Under the pieces are notes generated by a model. The model had not been told where the DNA came from. It saw nothing but the letters and a program-made list of their open reading frames with translations, and did no database searches. DNA of 64,000 bases from Phycisphaerales bacterium (lineage in GTDB: Bacteria > Planctomycetota > Phycisphaerae > UBA1845 > UTPLA1), in NCBI GenBank assembly GCA_020639075.1, contig JACKHI010000001.1, positions 3,286,001 to 3,350,000 of the forward strand. Reading direction: 5' to 3'. A program made the position numbers and the translations under genes. Positions 52,901-58,907 of this stretch are shown in pieces. The number at the start of each line of letters is the position of its first letter. Within the stretch, counting starts at the first letter, position 1.

Positions 52901-54285
52901 AGCGTAACGAATGCCCCCGTTAAGACAGCGCCCCTATTCCGCCTCACAAACTTCCTAACCCGATACCCAACCCCCGGCGGCGCCGCCACAACCGCCTCTC
53001 CCGCCAAGTGCCGCATCACATCCGCCGCCAGCTGGTTGGGGCTCTCATACCTTCGCGCCCGGTCCTTATCCAGTGCCTTCATCACGATCCAGTCGAGTTC
53101 GCCGCGGACGAGGCCGCTGAGTTTGTCCGGCTCCGCCTGCCGCGCCGCCGCCGTTTCGGCGAGCGTCTCCAGGCTGCGCGACAGTCGTACGCTCGGCGCG
53201 GGGGGTTCCTCCTCCTTGATGATCCGCTGCATTTCCGCGAAGGCCGCCGAGCGGAGGCGCTTTGCGTCGAATGGCGTCGCGCCCGTCAATAGTTCGTAAA
53301 GCAGCACGCCGAGGGCGTACACGTCCGTGCGCGTGTCGATGTCGGGCGAGCCTTCCGCCTGTTCGGGGCTCATGTACTCGGGTGTGCCAATCAACTGGCG
53401 GTGTTCCGTGAAGAACGTCTTGTCCGTCAGCCGGGCGCCTGTCGCCTTGGCGATGCCGAAGTCGATCACTTTCGCGAAAGGCCTGCCGTCGCTCATCGAG
53501 ACGAGCACGTTGTGCGGTTTGAGATCGCGATGGATCACGCCCTTCGTGTGCGCATGCTGCACGGCCTGGCAGACTTGCGCGAACAGATCGAGGCGCTGGC
53601 GCACGTCCAGTTTGTGAGCGTCGGCGAAGTTCGTGATCGGATCGCCGACGACGTATTCCATCACGAAGAACGGCCGGCCCGAATCCGTCGCACCGGCATC
53701 CAGCACGCGGGCGATGTGCGGATGATCCATCAACGCCAGCGCCTGCCGCTCCGCCTCGAACCGCGCGACGACCTGCCGCGTGTCCATGCCGAGTTTGATG
53801 ATCTTCAGCGCGACGCGGCGGCGGACAGGGCGCTCCTGTTCCGCCATGAAGACGGTGCCGAACCCGCCCTCGCCAATCTGCTGGAGGAGCTTGTAGCGAC
53901 CGACGCGGACGCCGGCGGTCTCCGTGATCGGCGAGGCAGCGAGCGTCGATGCGTGGTCGTCGGCGTTGTTTGGTTGTCGCGGGGACGCTGGGGAGGCATT
54001 GGGCGCCTGGTCGCCTGCACTGCTTAAGAGCAGTGGCACCTCGTCATCGGCACTGCTTGAAAGCAGTGGCACCCTTTCCTGGTCGCGGGGGATTCTCGGG
54101 ATGGCGACGGTCGGATTGGCGAGGAAGGGATCATCGGAGTCGGCGATTTCGATCAGCGCTTCGACGCGGCGGCGCAGTTCGTCGTCATCGGCGCAGCGCT
54201 CGGCGAGCAGCGCGGGGCGCGCTTCGGGCGGCGCCTGGAAGACTTCGTCGAAGATGGCTCGCAGCTTGTTGCGATCGGGTTCCAT
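49975..54285 (-). CDS. Membrane Ser/Thr protein kinase with WD40-like sensor region
   Basis: A 1436-residue transmembrane kinase of the planctomycete type. Residues 1-60 form a helical N-terminal domain, 61-125 a linker, and from about 128 a full protein-kinase domain: G loop YKLLQQIGEGGFGTVFMAEQ, VALKIIK, catalytic VIHRDLKPHNVLV, DFGIAKA and GTPEYMSPEQAEG. One membrane helix (LTGAFVTLILICSTLVMAIF) follows, a short coiled coil, a long WD40-like propeller with about ten blades (AEFSPDGKQFLTTGVDSRVR, WAFSPDGNRLITLSRHEND), then helical/TPR-like repeats (LGAVLCRLERFGESMEVLDR). The linker includes two in-frame copies of a dispersed palindrome repeat. A planctomycete-type ECF sigma factor gene lies 58 bases upstream on the same strand, so this is probably a signalling operon. 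Confidence 0.93.
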   Translation of the reverse strand: MEPDRNKLRAIFDEVFQAPPEARPALLAERCADDDELRRRVEALIEIADSDDPFLANPTVAIPRIPRDQERVPLLSSSADDEVPLLLSSAGDQAPNASPASPRQPNNADDHASTLAASPITETAGVRVGRYKLLQQIGEGGFGTVFMAEQERPVRRRVALKIIKLGMDTRQVVARFEAERQALALMDHPHIARVLDAGATDSGRPFFVMEYVVGDPITNFADAHKLDVRQRLDLFAQVCQAVQHAHTKGVIHRDLKPHNVLVSMSDGRPFAKVIDFGIAKATGARLTDKTFFTEHRQLIGTPEYMSPEQAEGSPDIDTRTDVYALGVLLYELLTGATPFDAKRLRSAAFAEMQRIIKEEEPPAPSVRLSRSLETLAETAAARQAEPDKLSGLVRGELDWIVMKALDKDRARRYESPNQLAADVMRHLAGEAVVAAPPGVGYRVRKFVRRNRGAVLTGAFVTLILICSTLVMAIFYRRAELARQGEASQRAIADKQRQAAELEAYAANISEAQMAMAANKWPEAKDKLNQCPAAFQSWEWQLLKLKADGIRYAIPNLDQVVPCQVSPILLAISRDSAQIINVNSGAQIGVPIRHGDRITAAEFSPDGKQFLTTGVDSRVRLWSISGVPIGEPIRQEGSDLKAHFSPDGQRILTMSSGSFPCLWDLSGRRVGEPLERTNLHRWAFSPDGNRLITLSRHENDVKIWNCRSAVQLGNAITFSSGASNLCISGDGRLVSIALSDGGIGIWEIESSREINRLPDSDGLYGMEFSKDSRQLLVSGSGQIAVFDISGVDNATAILWEIKDAQRAEYSPDGSEVLVTMKYGATLRDAVSGEAIGKPIRLPGNNRKYTFVAEGDYVLAESSCCVQLWNRMGMPVCQPIWYDDEIPGCRAIIDPVASVIALVSPRGAKLFARDGTYVDGVKFPDFHVPAGEDTPPVQARLDDSGALDYVFCNSMLVAFSLNQPSWPEWRIPYSEAMNENLKLAVLDELGWVDSLFIDRAKTVVTRDGLRRIEARADRSIRFVGTTSGRELATIRLDDVPDALELSPDGARLVIRFAGGDCLVWDFRPWSAQQLAAKTRESEFNKARDHVDNALENLTVRSRVEQAILSDADTPQVRKTVLLRALDRRLAELAADVESYLAELSAQYVYPAEVLRVVSKPEFAVDLDKAVREIVRNRVREWMRDPALLDRMAWADAQTPGVVKDRIALAYEAASSAVDLNSTNASYQLTLGAVLCRLERFGESMEVLDRARRLFKQSGTEEPAVLSGFRAIVALRLEAFDEARAELDRLKAPKGSTVDLLEGEIDGRKMKFRYSEDGEWTGEGSFELSEDGKAFTGSYSEYGDSTSYPWNAVRKSGEDLSRFDGIWNSDYGYILISTDGAKVLALNYSDSLLVELVELMPEDKLKFLKALVAPGLFGYGNQIGESVQGPTLSDSDNDH
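54017..54074 (-). repeat. Two palindrome repeats inside the kinase gene, in frame
   Basis: 54017-54040 (identical over 24 bases to 45667-45690) and 54050-54074 are two units of the palindrome family that otherwise sits between genes. Both stay in frame in the linker before the kinase domain and translate as VPLLLSSA-like copies (residues 72-79 and 83-90), separated by ADDE. Confidence 0.9.
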
Positions 54286-54343
54286 GGGGTCTTCCTTCGC
54301 GGCGCGGCGTGCCGTTACGGGGCTTGGCGGCGGCGGGCTCGTT

Positions 54344-54970
54344 TCATGATTCCGATTCCCGTTCGATCGTCTCCTTCAGCCAGGCGCGGGCGAATGCCCA
54401 TGCGCGCGTGACGGTCGGTTCCGAGACGTTCAGCACGTCGGCCGTCTCCTTCGCCGTGAGCCCCGTGAAGTATCGCAGCCGGACGACGCCGGCCGCCTGC
54501 GGGTCCACTTTCTCCAAGCGACAAATCGCGTCGTCGAGAATCAGGAATCCGGAATTTTCTTTCTCAGAGTCCGGATCGGGCAGTCGACTGAGCTCGATGG
54601 CGGCGCGGCGTGCGTCCGGACCGCCGCGGCGACCGGCGCTGCGGGCGCGGGCGTGATCGATCAGGACGCGGCGCATGGCCTGGGCGGCGGCGGCGTAGAA
54701 GTGCGCGCGATTTCGCCAGGGAACGTCGCGCGGTTCCGCGAGCCGAAGAAACGCGTCGTGCACGAGGACTGTCGCGGAAAGCGTGTGATCCGGCCGTTCA
54801 CGATGCATGAGCTTCGCGGCGGACTGTCGCAGCTGCTCGTAAAGCGTGTCGGTCAGGGGTTGAGCGCCATCATGGATTGAAGATGCCTCAGGGAAGGCAG
54901 CGCCATTCGATTCGGTATTGCCCGGCGAGTTGAAAGCGCCGGATTCAGGTATTGGGGGATTGTCGGCCAT
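54344..54970 (-). CDS. ECF-type RNA polymerase sigma factor (planctomycete type)
   Basis: A 208-residue sigma factor. Region 2 spans LYEQLRQSAAKLMHRERPDH to WRNRAHFYAAAAQAMRRVLI; region 4 is VDPQAAGVVRLRYFTGLTAK and ETADVLNVSEPTVTRAWAFA, a helix-turn-helix. The pattern AHFYAAAAQAMRRVLIDHAR-RRGGPDARR is typical of the ECF group that goes with planctomycete Ser/Thr kinases. No anti-sigma factor is seen; the kinase next door may be the partner (inference from genome context). Confidence 0.93.
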   Translation of the reverse strand: MADNPPIPESGAFNSPGNTESNGAAFPEASSIHDGAQPLTDTLYEQLRQSAAKLMHRERPDHTLSATVLVHDAFLRLAEPRDVPWRNRAHFYAAAAQAMRRVLIDHARARSAGRRGGPDARRAAIELSRLPDPDSEKENSGFLILDDAICRLEKVDPQAAGVVRLRYFTGLTAKETADVLNVSEPTVTRAWAFARAWLKETIERESES

Positions 54971-55156
54971 GCCGAGACTATATCGAATCAGAACGACGCA
55001 TCACAAGGGAATCCAATCCGGCGCGCCGCTGAAGGCCGCCGGCCCGAACCCGTCACTTGCAAATCAACGCGAAACACCGGTCAAGGTAGTCAGACGTGTC
55101 GCTGCGCCTGCGGCCCGGCAGTCGATCGGCGACGTCGTCCCGCAGTTGGCAGAAAT

Positions 55157-55192
55157 TTGCGAGAGTTTGCGAGAGTTTGCGGGAGTTTGCAC
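55157..55192. repeat. Short tandem repeat, period 10
   Basis: About three and a half copies of TTTGCGAGAG, the third with one change. Lies in the gap between the sigma factor and exchanger genes; the role is unknown. Confidence 0.75.
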
Positions 55193-55216
55193 GACTTTTT
55201 TTCCCGGAGCCCGGAT

Positions 55217-56188
55217 TCAGGAGACGGCTGCAAAGTGATTCCACAACGACCAGCCGACGTAGCCGGCGTAACAGAGCAGAAGCGCCGCTCCCTCTTTGCG
55301 GCTGACGCGCAGTCCTGTCGCGACGAACACGAGCAGAAGAATCGTCGCGCCGATCATGACCGGCATGTGAAGGCGAAACATCTCGCCGCTGATCGGAAGC
55401 GGCGTCACGAGACCGCTGACGCCGATGATCGCGAGGATGTTGTAGATGCAGCTGCCGACGAGGTTGCCGAGGCAGATGTCGGGATGCTTGCGGAGCGCGG
55501 CGATCAGGCAGGCGGCGAGTTCGGGAACGCTCGTGCCGAATGCGACAAGGGTTAGACCGATGACGGCTTCGCTGATTTTCAGATGCTTCGCGATGGCGAC
55601 GGCGCCTTCGAGAAAAAGATCGGCTCCCCAGCCGAGCAGCGCGAGCCCGACGATGAGAAAGAAGAGATTCAATGCGATGCCGCGCTTGTGACCCGTCGTC
55701 TGAAGATCGGCGTAGCCCTCCGCGACGGGCGTCGACTCCTTCCGCGCGATCCAGACTGTCATCGCCATGTATCCGACAAGGAGTGCCACGAGTATGGCAG
55801 CATCGATTCGCGAAAGAACGCCGTTGTAGCTCAGGCCCCAGAATACGAGCGCCGATCCGAGCGCAATGGGAACCTCACGCCGGACGAAGGCGGCACTGGC
55901 TTGGAGCGGACAGATCATGGCCGTGACGCCGAGGACGAGCAGAACATTCAGGATATTGCTGCCGACGACGTTGCCGGCGCAGATGTCGGGCTGATTCTTG
56001 AGGCTGGCTAGGACGCAGACGATGAGTTCCGGTGCGGATGTGCCGAGGGCGACGACGGTCAGACCGACAACCATCGGAGAGATGCCGAGGTTCCGCGCCA
56101 TCGCCGCGGCGCCGCGAACAAGCAATTCGCCGCCGACAACGAGGATGCCGGCGCCAAGGACAACCCAGAGAAGATTGATCGCGATCAT
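55217..56188 (-). CDS. Calcium/sodium antiporter (CaCA family, YrbG-like)
   Basis: A 323-residue membrane protein with ten predicted helices and the two inverted alpha repeats of the CaCA superfamily. Repeat 1 carries VVGLTVVALGTSAPELIVCV and NVVGSNILNVLLVLG; repeat 2 carries VIGLTLVAFGTSVPELAACL and NLVGSCIYNILAIIG. These GTSxPEL and GNxxGS motifs hold the ion-binding Glu and Asn. It would exchange Ca2+ (or Na+/H+) across the inner membrane. The start MIAINLLWVVLGAGILVVGG begins directly in helix 1. Confidence 0.95.
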   Translation of the reverse strand: MIAINLLWVVLGAGILVVGGELLVRGAAAMARNLGISPMVVGLTVVALGTSAPELIVCVLASLKNQPDICAGNVVGSNILNVLLVLGVTAMICPLQASAAFVRREVPIALGSALVFWGLSYNGVLSRIDAAILVALLVGYMAMTVWIARKESTPVAEGYADLQTTGHKRGIALNLFFLIVGLALLGWGADLFLEGAVAIAKHLKISEAVIGLTLVAFGTSVPELAACLIAALRKHPDICLGNLVGSCIYNILAIIGVSGLVTPLPISGEMFRLHMPVMIGATILLLVFVATGLRVSRKEGAALLLCYAGYVGWSLWNHFAAVS

Positions 56189-56302
56189 TGGCAGGATGTT
56201 AGCGGATGGACGATGAGCGGGTCGATTCGAAAGCGCAACGAAAAACGGAACCGCTGCCCTGTCGGCGACGACGATCAGCGCTGCTTCCGGAGAAGCGGCG
56301 CA

Positions 56303-57103
56303 TTAGCGACCGCAGTAGTCGATGATGCGGGCAATCTCGTTGCGGAGTTCCGAACGGGGCACGATGCGATCGACGTAGCCGTGTTCGAGCATGAACTCGG
56401 CCGTCTGGAAGCCTTCGGGCAGTTCCGTCTTGACGGTATTCCAGATGACGCGTGGTCCGGCGAATCCGATCATCGCTTTCGGCTCGGCGAGGGCGATATC
56501 GCCCAGCGACGCGAAGCTCGCGGCGACGCCGGCGGTCGTCGGATCGGTCAGGACCGTGATGTAGAGGCCCTTCGCATCGTCATGACGGGCGATGGCGGCG
56601 GAAGTCTTGGCCATCTGCATGAGGCTGACGAGCCCTTCCTGCATTCGTGCACCGCCGGAACACGTCACGATGACGACCGGCAGACTGTCGTCGGTGGCGC
56701 GCTCGATGGCGGCCGTGACTTTCTCGCCGACGACGGCGCCCATGGAGCCCATGATGAAGAATGGATCCATCACCGCGAGGATGGCGGGACGCCCCTTGAT
56801 GTACGCCTTGCCCGTGATGACGGCTTCCGTCAGTCCCGTGCGTTTGCGGGCTTCTTCCTGCCGTTCGGTGTACGCCTTGCTGTCGGTCCACTCGAGTGGA
56901 TCCGTGGAGACGAGCTCCGCGTTGAATTCCTCGAAAGTATCGGTATCGCAGAGCTGCATCGCGCGCGTTCGCGCGTCGACACGGTAGTGATGACCGCAAA
57001 GCGGGCAGACGCGCAGATTCTCTTCGAGGACTTTCTTGAAGATCATCTGGCTGCAGCCGTCGCAGCGAAGCCAGACGCCTTCAGGCACTTCAACTTTGGG
57101 CAT
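56303..57103 (-). CDS. accD: Acetyl-CoA carboxylase carboxyltransferase subunit beta
   Basis: A 266-residue AccD, transferring the carboxyl group from biotin carboxyl carrier protein to acetyl-CoA in fatty acid synthesis. It shows the N-terminal zinc ribbon (CDGC at 14-17 and CPLCGHHYRVD), then GRPAILAVMDPFFIMGSMGA, VVGEKVTAAIERA, TCSGGARMQEGLVSLMQMAK and FAGPRVIWNTVKTELPEGFQ, the oxyanion-forming glycine-rich loops of the carboxyltransferase. Slightly shorter than the E. coli protein (304). The partner accA is not in this window. Confidence 0.95.
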   Translation of the reverse strand: MPKVEVPEGVWLRCDGCSQMIFKKVLEENLRVCPLCGHHYRVDARTRAMQLCDTDTFEEFNAELVSTDPLEWTDSKAYTERQEEARKRTGLTEAVITGKAYIKGRPAILAVMDPFFIMGSMGAVVGEKVTAAIERATDDSLPVVIVTCSGGARMQEGLVSLMQMAKTSAAIARHDDAKGLYITVLTDPTTAGVAASFASLGDIALAEPKAMIGFAGPRVIWNTVKTELPEGFQTAEFMLEHGYVDRIVPRSELRNEIARIIDYCGR

Positions 57104-57145
57104 CGTCTCTGCACCCCCGGAAACGGGTCGCCGGCGAACGTTCGA

Positions 57146-57646
57146 TCAGAATGCAACGCCGTCGAGCGTATCCTCAAGAAGACCGACAAAGGACGGGTCG
57201 TCCATCGGTGCGATCAGCGAAATCAGCAATCGGTTCGCGCCGCCCGGCAGCTCGACAAACGCGGCGTACGAGACGCCCATGTCGCCTTCGAACATACAGC
57301 GTTCGAAGGTGATCCCATTGGCGTTTGTGTAGTTACCGATGTCGTTGCAGTCCTCGGCACTGGCGCCGGTCCCGGAGACGTCGATGTTGCTTGAATTTGA
57401 TGCGTCAGCAACGAGAACGACAAGCTGGGTTTCCGTGCCGGTCTGCCGGTACACGACGAATCCGCGGATGATCGCATTGGGGCTTGGAAGCGACGCGTCG
57501 CATTCGAGGCTGGTGGGAACGGCGATTGTGAAGCCGAAATCCGAACCATCGAGCGGGCTGGCGCACTGCAGAGGAGGCTCACAGGTCATGCCGGTAAAGG
57601 GAACGAGTGCCAGAACAGCAATGAAAACACGGCGCATGAAGTCCAT
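57146..57646 (-). CDS. Small exported protein of unknown function
   Basis: A 166-residue protein with a signal peptide (RRVFIAVLALVPFTGMTC, possibly lipoprotein-like, but the lipobox is imperfect). The rest looks like a beta-sandwich with paired cysteines (LQCASPLDGSDFGFTIAVPT, LECDASLPSPNAIIRGFVVY, EDCNDIGNYTNANGITFERC). No family is recognised. The frame begins at ATG 57646; an ATG three codons on is also possible. Confidence 0.7.
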   Translation of the reverse strand: MDFMRRVFIAVLALVPFTGMTCEPPLQCASPLDGSDFGFTIAVPTSLECDASLPSPNAIIRGFVVYRQTGTETQLVVLVADASNSSNIDVSGTGASAEDCNDIGNYTNANGITFERCMFEGDMGVSYAAFVELPGGANRLLISLIAPMDDPSFVGLLEDTLDGVAF

Positions 57647-57754
57647 TCCTTAAAGCGAGGCAGAAGTCATTATTGGAGCGGGGATTATGTCGCCAACCTT
57701 GAAGGGGGTCAACGAAGCGGAGACAAGATGAAATCGTAATGCGATGCGGTCCGT

Positions 57755-57799
57755 AAAAAAGCAAAAACAGGACCTAAGCGAGCTTACGCTCAGGTCCTG
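57755..57799 (-). terminator. Strong intrinsic terminator of the small-peptide unit
   Basis: On the minus strand CAGGACCT and AGGTCCTG form an 8-base stem, extended by AGCG/CGCT after one mismatch around a six-base loop. It is followed by TTTTT, GC and TTTTTT. It is placed after a run of hairpins that end the two-peptide transcript. Confidence 0.9.
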
Positions 57800-58000
57800 C
57801 TTGCTGCTAGCAGTAAGCAGAACTCGACCTGTTCGGTCGGTCTTGCAGATCGGGCTTGACGGAAGTGCCGATGAACGGCACCGGTCAAAAGTGCGTCAAC
57901 GTTGCGAAATCTGCAAACGCGACGCCGAACAATCACACACTCCCGTGAGGTGTGCCTCGAACCCGACTTCGAGACCTTTTGTTCGAGGGGCTTACGACAA
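57797..58000 (-). ncRNA. Structured 3' region (candidate RNA element) after the peptide genes
   Basis: Between the second peptide stop and the terminator lie about 200 bases without a reading frame but with hairpins at 57956-57973 (CTCGAA/TTCGAG), 57936-57954 (CACAC/GTGTG), 57865-57881 (GTGCCG/CGGCAC) and 57797-57820 (CTGCTT/AAGCAG). It is unclear whether this is a 3' UTR, a processed small RNA or a protein-binding element. Named a candidate only. Confidence 0.5.
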
Positions 58001-58123
58001 TTAGTCGTGGCCGCCGCCGAACCAAACCAGGGCCCACGCCAGCGGCGTGAAGACGAGGTCGAGCAGCGGGTTGAGATCGATGAAGCCGATCAACGCTGAA
58101 ATCGCAAAATCCAAAAGTCGCAT
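58001..58123 (-). CDS. 40-residue hydrophobic peptide, copy 2 of a tandem pair
   Basis: An open frame from ATG 58123 to TAA 58001. It opens MRLLDFAISALIGFID and ends with PLAWALVWFGGGHD. Only R2, D5, D16, D22, H39 and D40 are polar-charged; two hydrophobic stretches (about 6-15 and 20-35), with prolines at 19 and 27, could form a membrane hairpin or an amphipathic pair. The Shine-Dalgarno sequence AAGGAA lies about seven bases upstream. It differs from copy 1 at only 2 of 40 residues (A7, H39) although the DNA differs at 12 of 123 positions, so ten changes are silent. That is strong evidence for a translated, selected peptide. The family is unknown to me; toxin-like, signalling and membrane-modulating roles are all open. 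Confidence 0.8.
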   Translation of the reverse strand: MRLLDFAISALIGFIDLNPLLDLVFTPLAWALVWFGGGHD

Positions 58124-58190
58124 TGTGCTTTTCCTTTTCTAAAAGAATCGTTCGTTCGTCGAACTTATGCCAGGGGGCAGGAACGACTAA

Positions 58191-58313
58191 TTAGTCGTTG
58201 CCACCACCGAACCAAACCAGCGCCCACGCCAGCGGCGTGAAGACAAGGTCGAGCAGCGGGTTCAGATCGATGAAACCGATCAACGCCGAAATCACGAAAT
58301 CCAACAGTCTCAT
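58191..58313 (-). CDS. 40-residue hydrophobic peptide, copy 1 of a tandem pair
   Basis: Open frame from ATG 58313 to TAA 58191, first of the pair; the second follows after 67 bases. It opens MRLLDFVISALIGFID and ends with PLAWALVWFGGGND. Shine-Dalgarno AGAGG lies eight bases upstream. Copy 1 and copy 2 share all residues except V7/A7 and N39/H39. The stop codon lies in a perfect 18-base palindrome at 58182-58199 (AACGACTAA and its complement). The promoter is about 170 bases upstream, leaving a long leader. Both copies are far below the usual length limit for gene callers, which would explain why such a family might be missed. Confidence 0.8.
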   Translation of the reverse strand: MRLLDFVISALIGFIDLNPLLDLVFTPLAWALVWFGGGND

Positions 58314-58453
58314 CTTAACAACCTCTCATCATTCGTTCCCTGACTCTTTGCTTTCACTTCCACTTTGGAGCTTCTCAACCCTCCCGAACGGCGGGAACGA
58401 AACCGCTTCGGTACGTTGGAAACTCAAAGTTGCCGCGCCAACACGGGCTTGAC

Positions 58454-58483
58454 CGCTCAGGCTTTATCGCCAAGCAATGAGCG
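58454..58483 (-). promoter_or_regulatory. Hairpin at the 5' end of the peptide transcript
   Basis: On the minus strand CGCTCA and TGAGCG enclose an inner GGC/GCC pair with loop GATAAA. It lies almost at the predicted start point (about 58480). May protect the leader or regulate translation; inferred from structure only. Confidence 0.45.
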
Positions 58484-58486
58484 CGG

Positions 58487-58516
58487 AGTTTAGTCCTACC
58501 TTGTTTTTGATGTCAA
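58487..58516 (-). promoter_or_regulatory. Promoter of the tandem small-peptide unit
   Basis: On the minus strand an exact TTGACA (58511-58516) and TAAACT (58487-58492) are 18 bases apart, the best sigma-70-like promoter in the window. Predicted start about 58480, leader about 165 bases. Confidence 0.65.
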
Positions 58517-58907
58517 CGGCAGACAGGCCTGAGAACGCAGATTTTTTAGGGTCAGCTTCCTATGCGGCGACAAGGACTTACGGCTTTTCTCAGGGCCAAA
58601 ACCCGCACGCAAAAACTGCGCGTGGAGGTGTTTCTCGATGTGAACGCAAACATTGATAGAATAGAAGGTTACATCTGCTTCGAGAAATCTGTCAATTTTT
58701 GACGCAATTCTGACATCGGAAGGTCGGCAGGTTCGGCGGATTGGGAACACCGCCCCATAGGTCCATGTTTCCCGCACTTTTTTTGGATTTTGCGGCGGCA
58801 CAGACAAGAATTTACCTGATTTTTTTTGCGGACGGACGTCGCCCGCCCTACCCGCACACAAATCCGGCGGCCGATCGGCCGCGATCATATAGACAAACAT
58901 CTACATG
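58517..58907. other. Intergenic stretch upstream of the peptide promoter
   Basis: AT-richer than the surroundings, with T runs at about 58780-58786 and 58819-58827 and a perfect 16-base palindrome (GCGGCCGA and its complement) at 58867-58882. A minus frame 58496-58900 covers it but has shadow-like, basic composition and overlaps the promoter, so I do not call it a gene. Confidence 0.4.

Noticed and set aside
55157..55192. CRISPR or origin-type iterons
   Set aside because: Repeat unit only ten bases with no spacers, no replication gene nearby.
57902..58452. Plus-strand frames opposite the two peptides
   Set aside because: Between the two copies the substitution pattern is silent in the minus frame but not in these frames; composition is shadow-like.
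58496..58900. 134-residue minus frame just upstream of the peptide genes
   Set aside because: It overlaps the promoter of the peptide unit; basic, mixed composition, no good ribosome-binding site, no domain.
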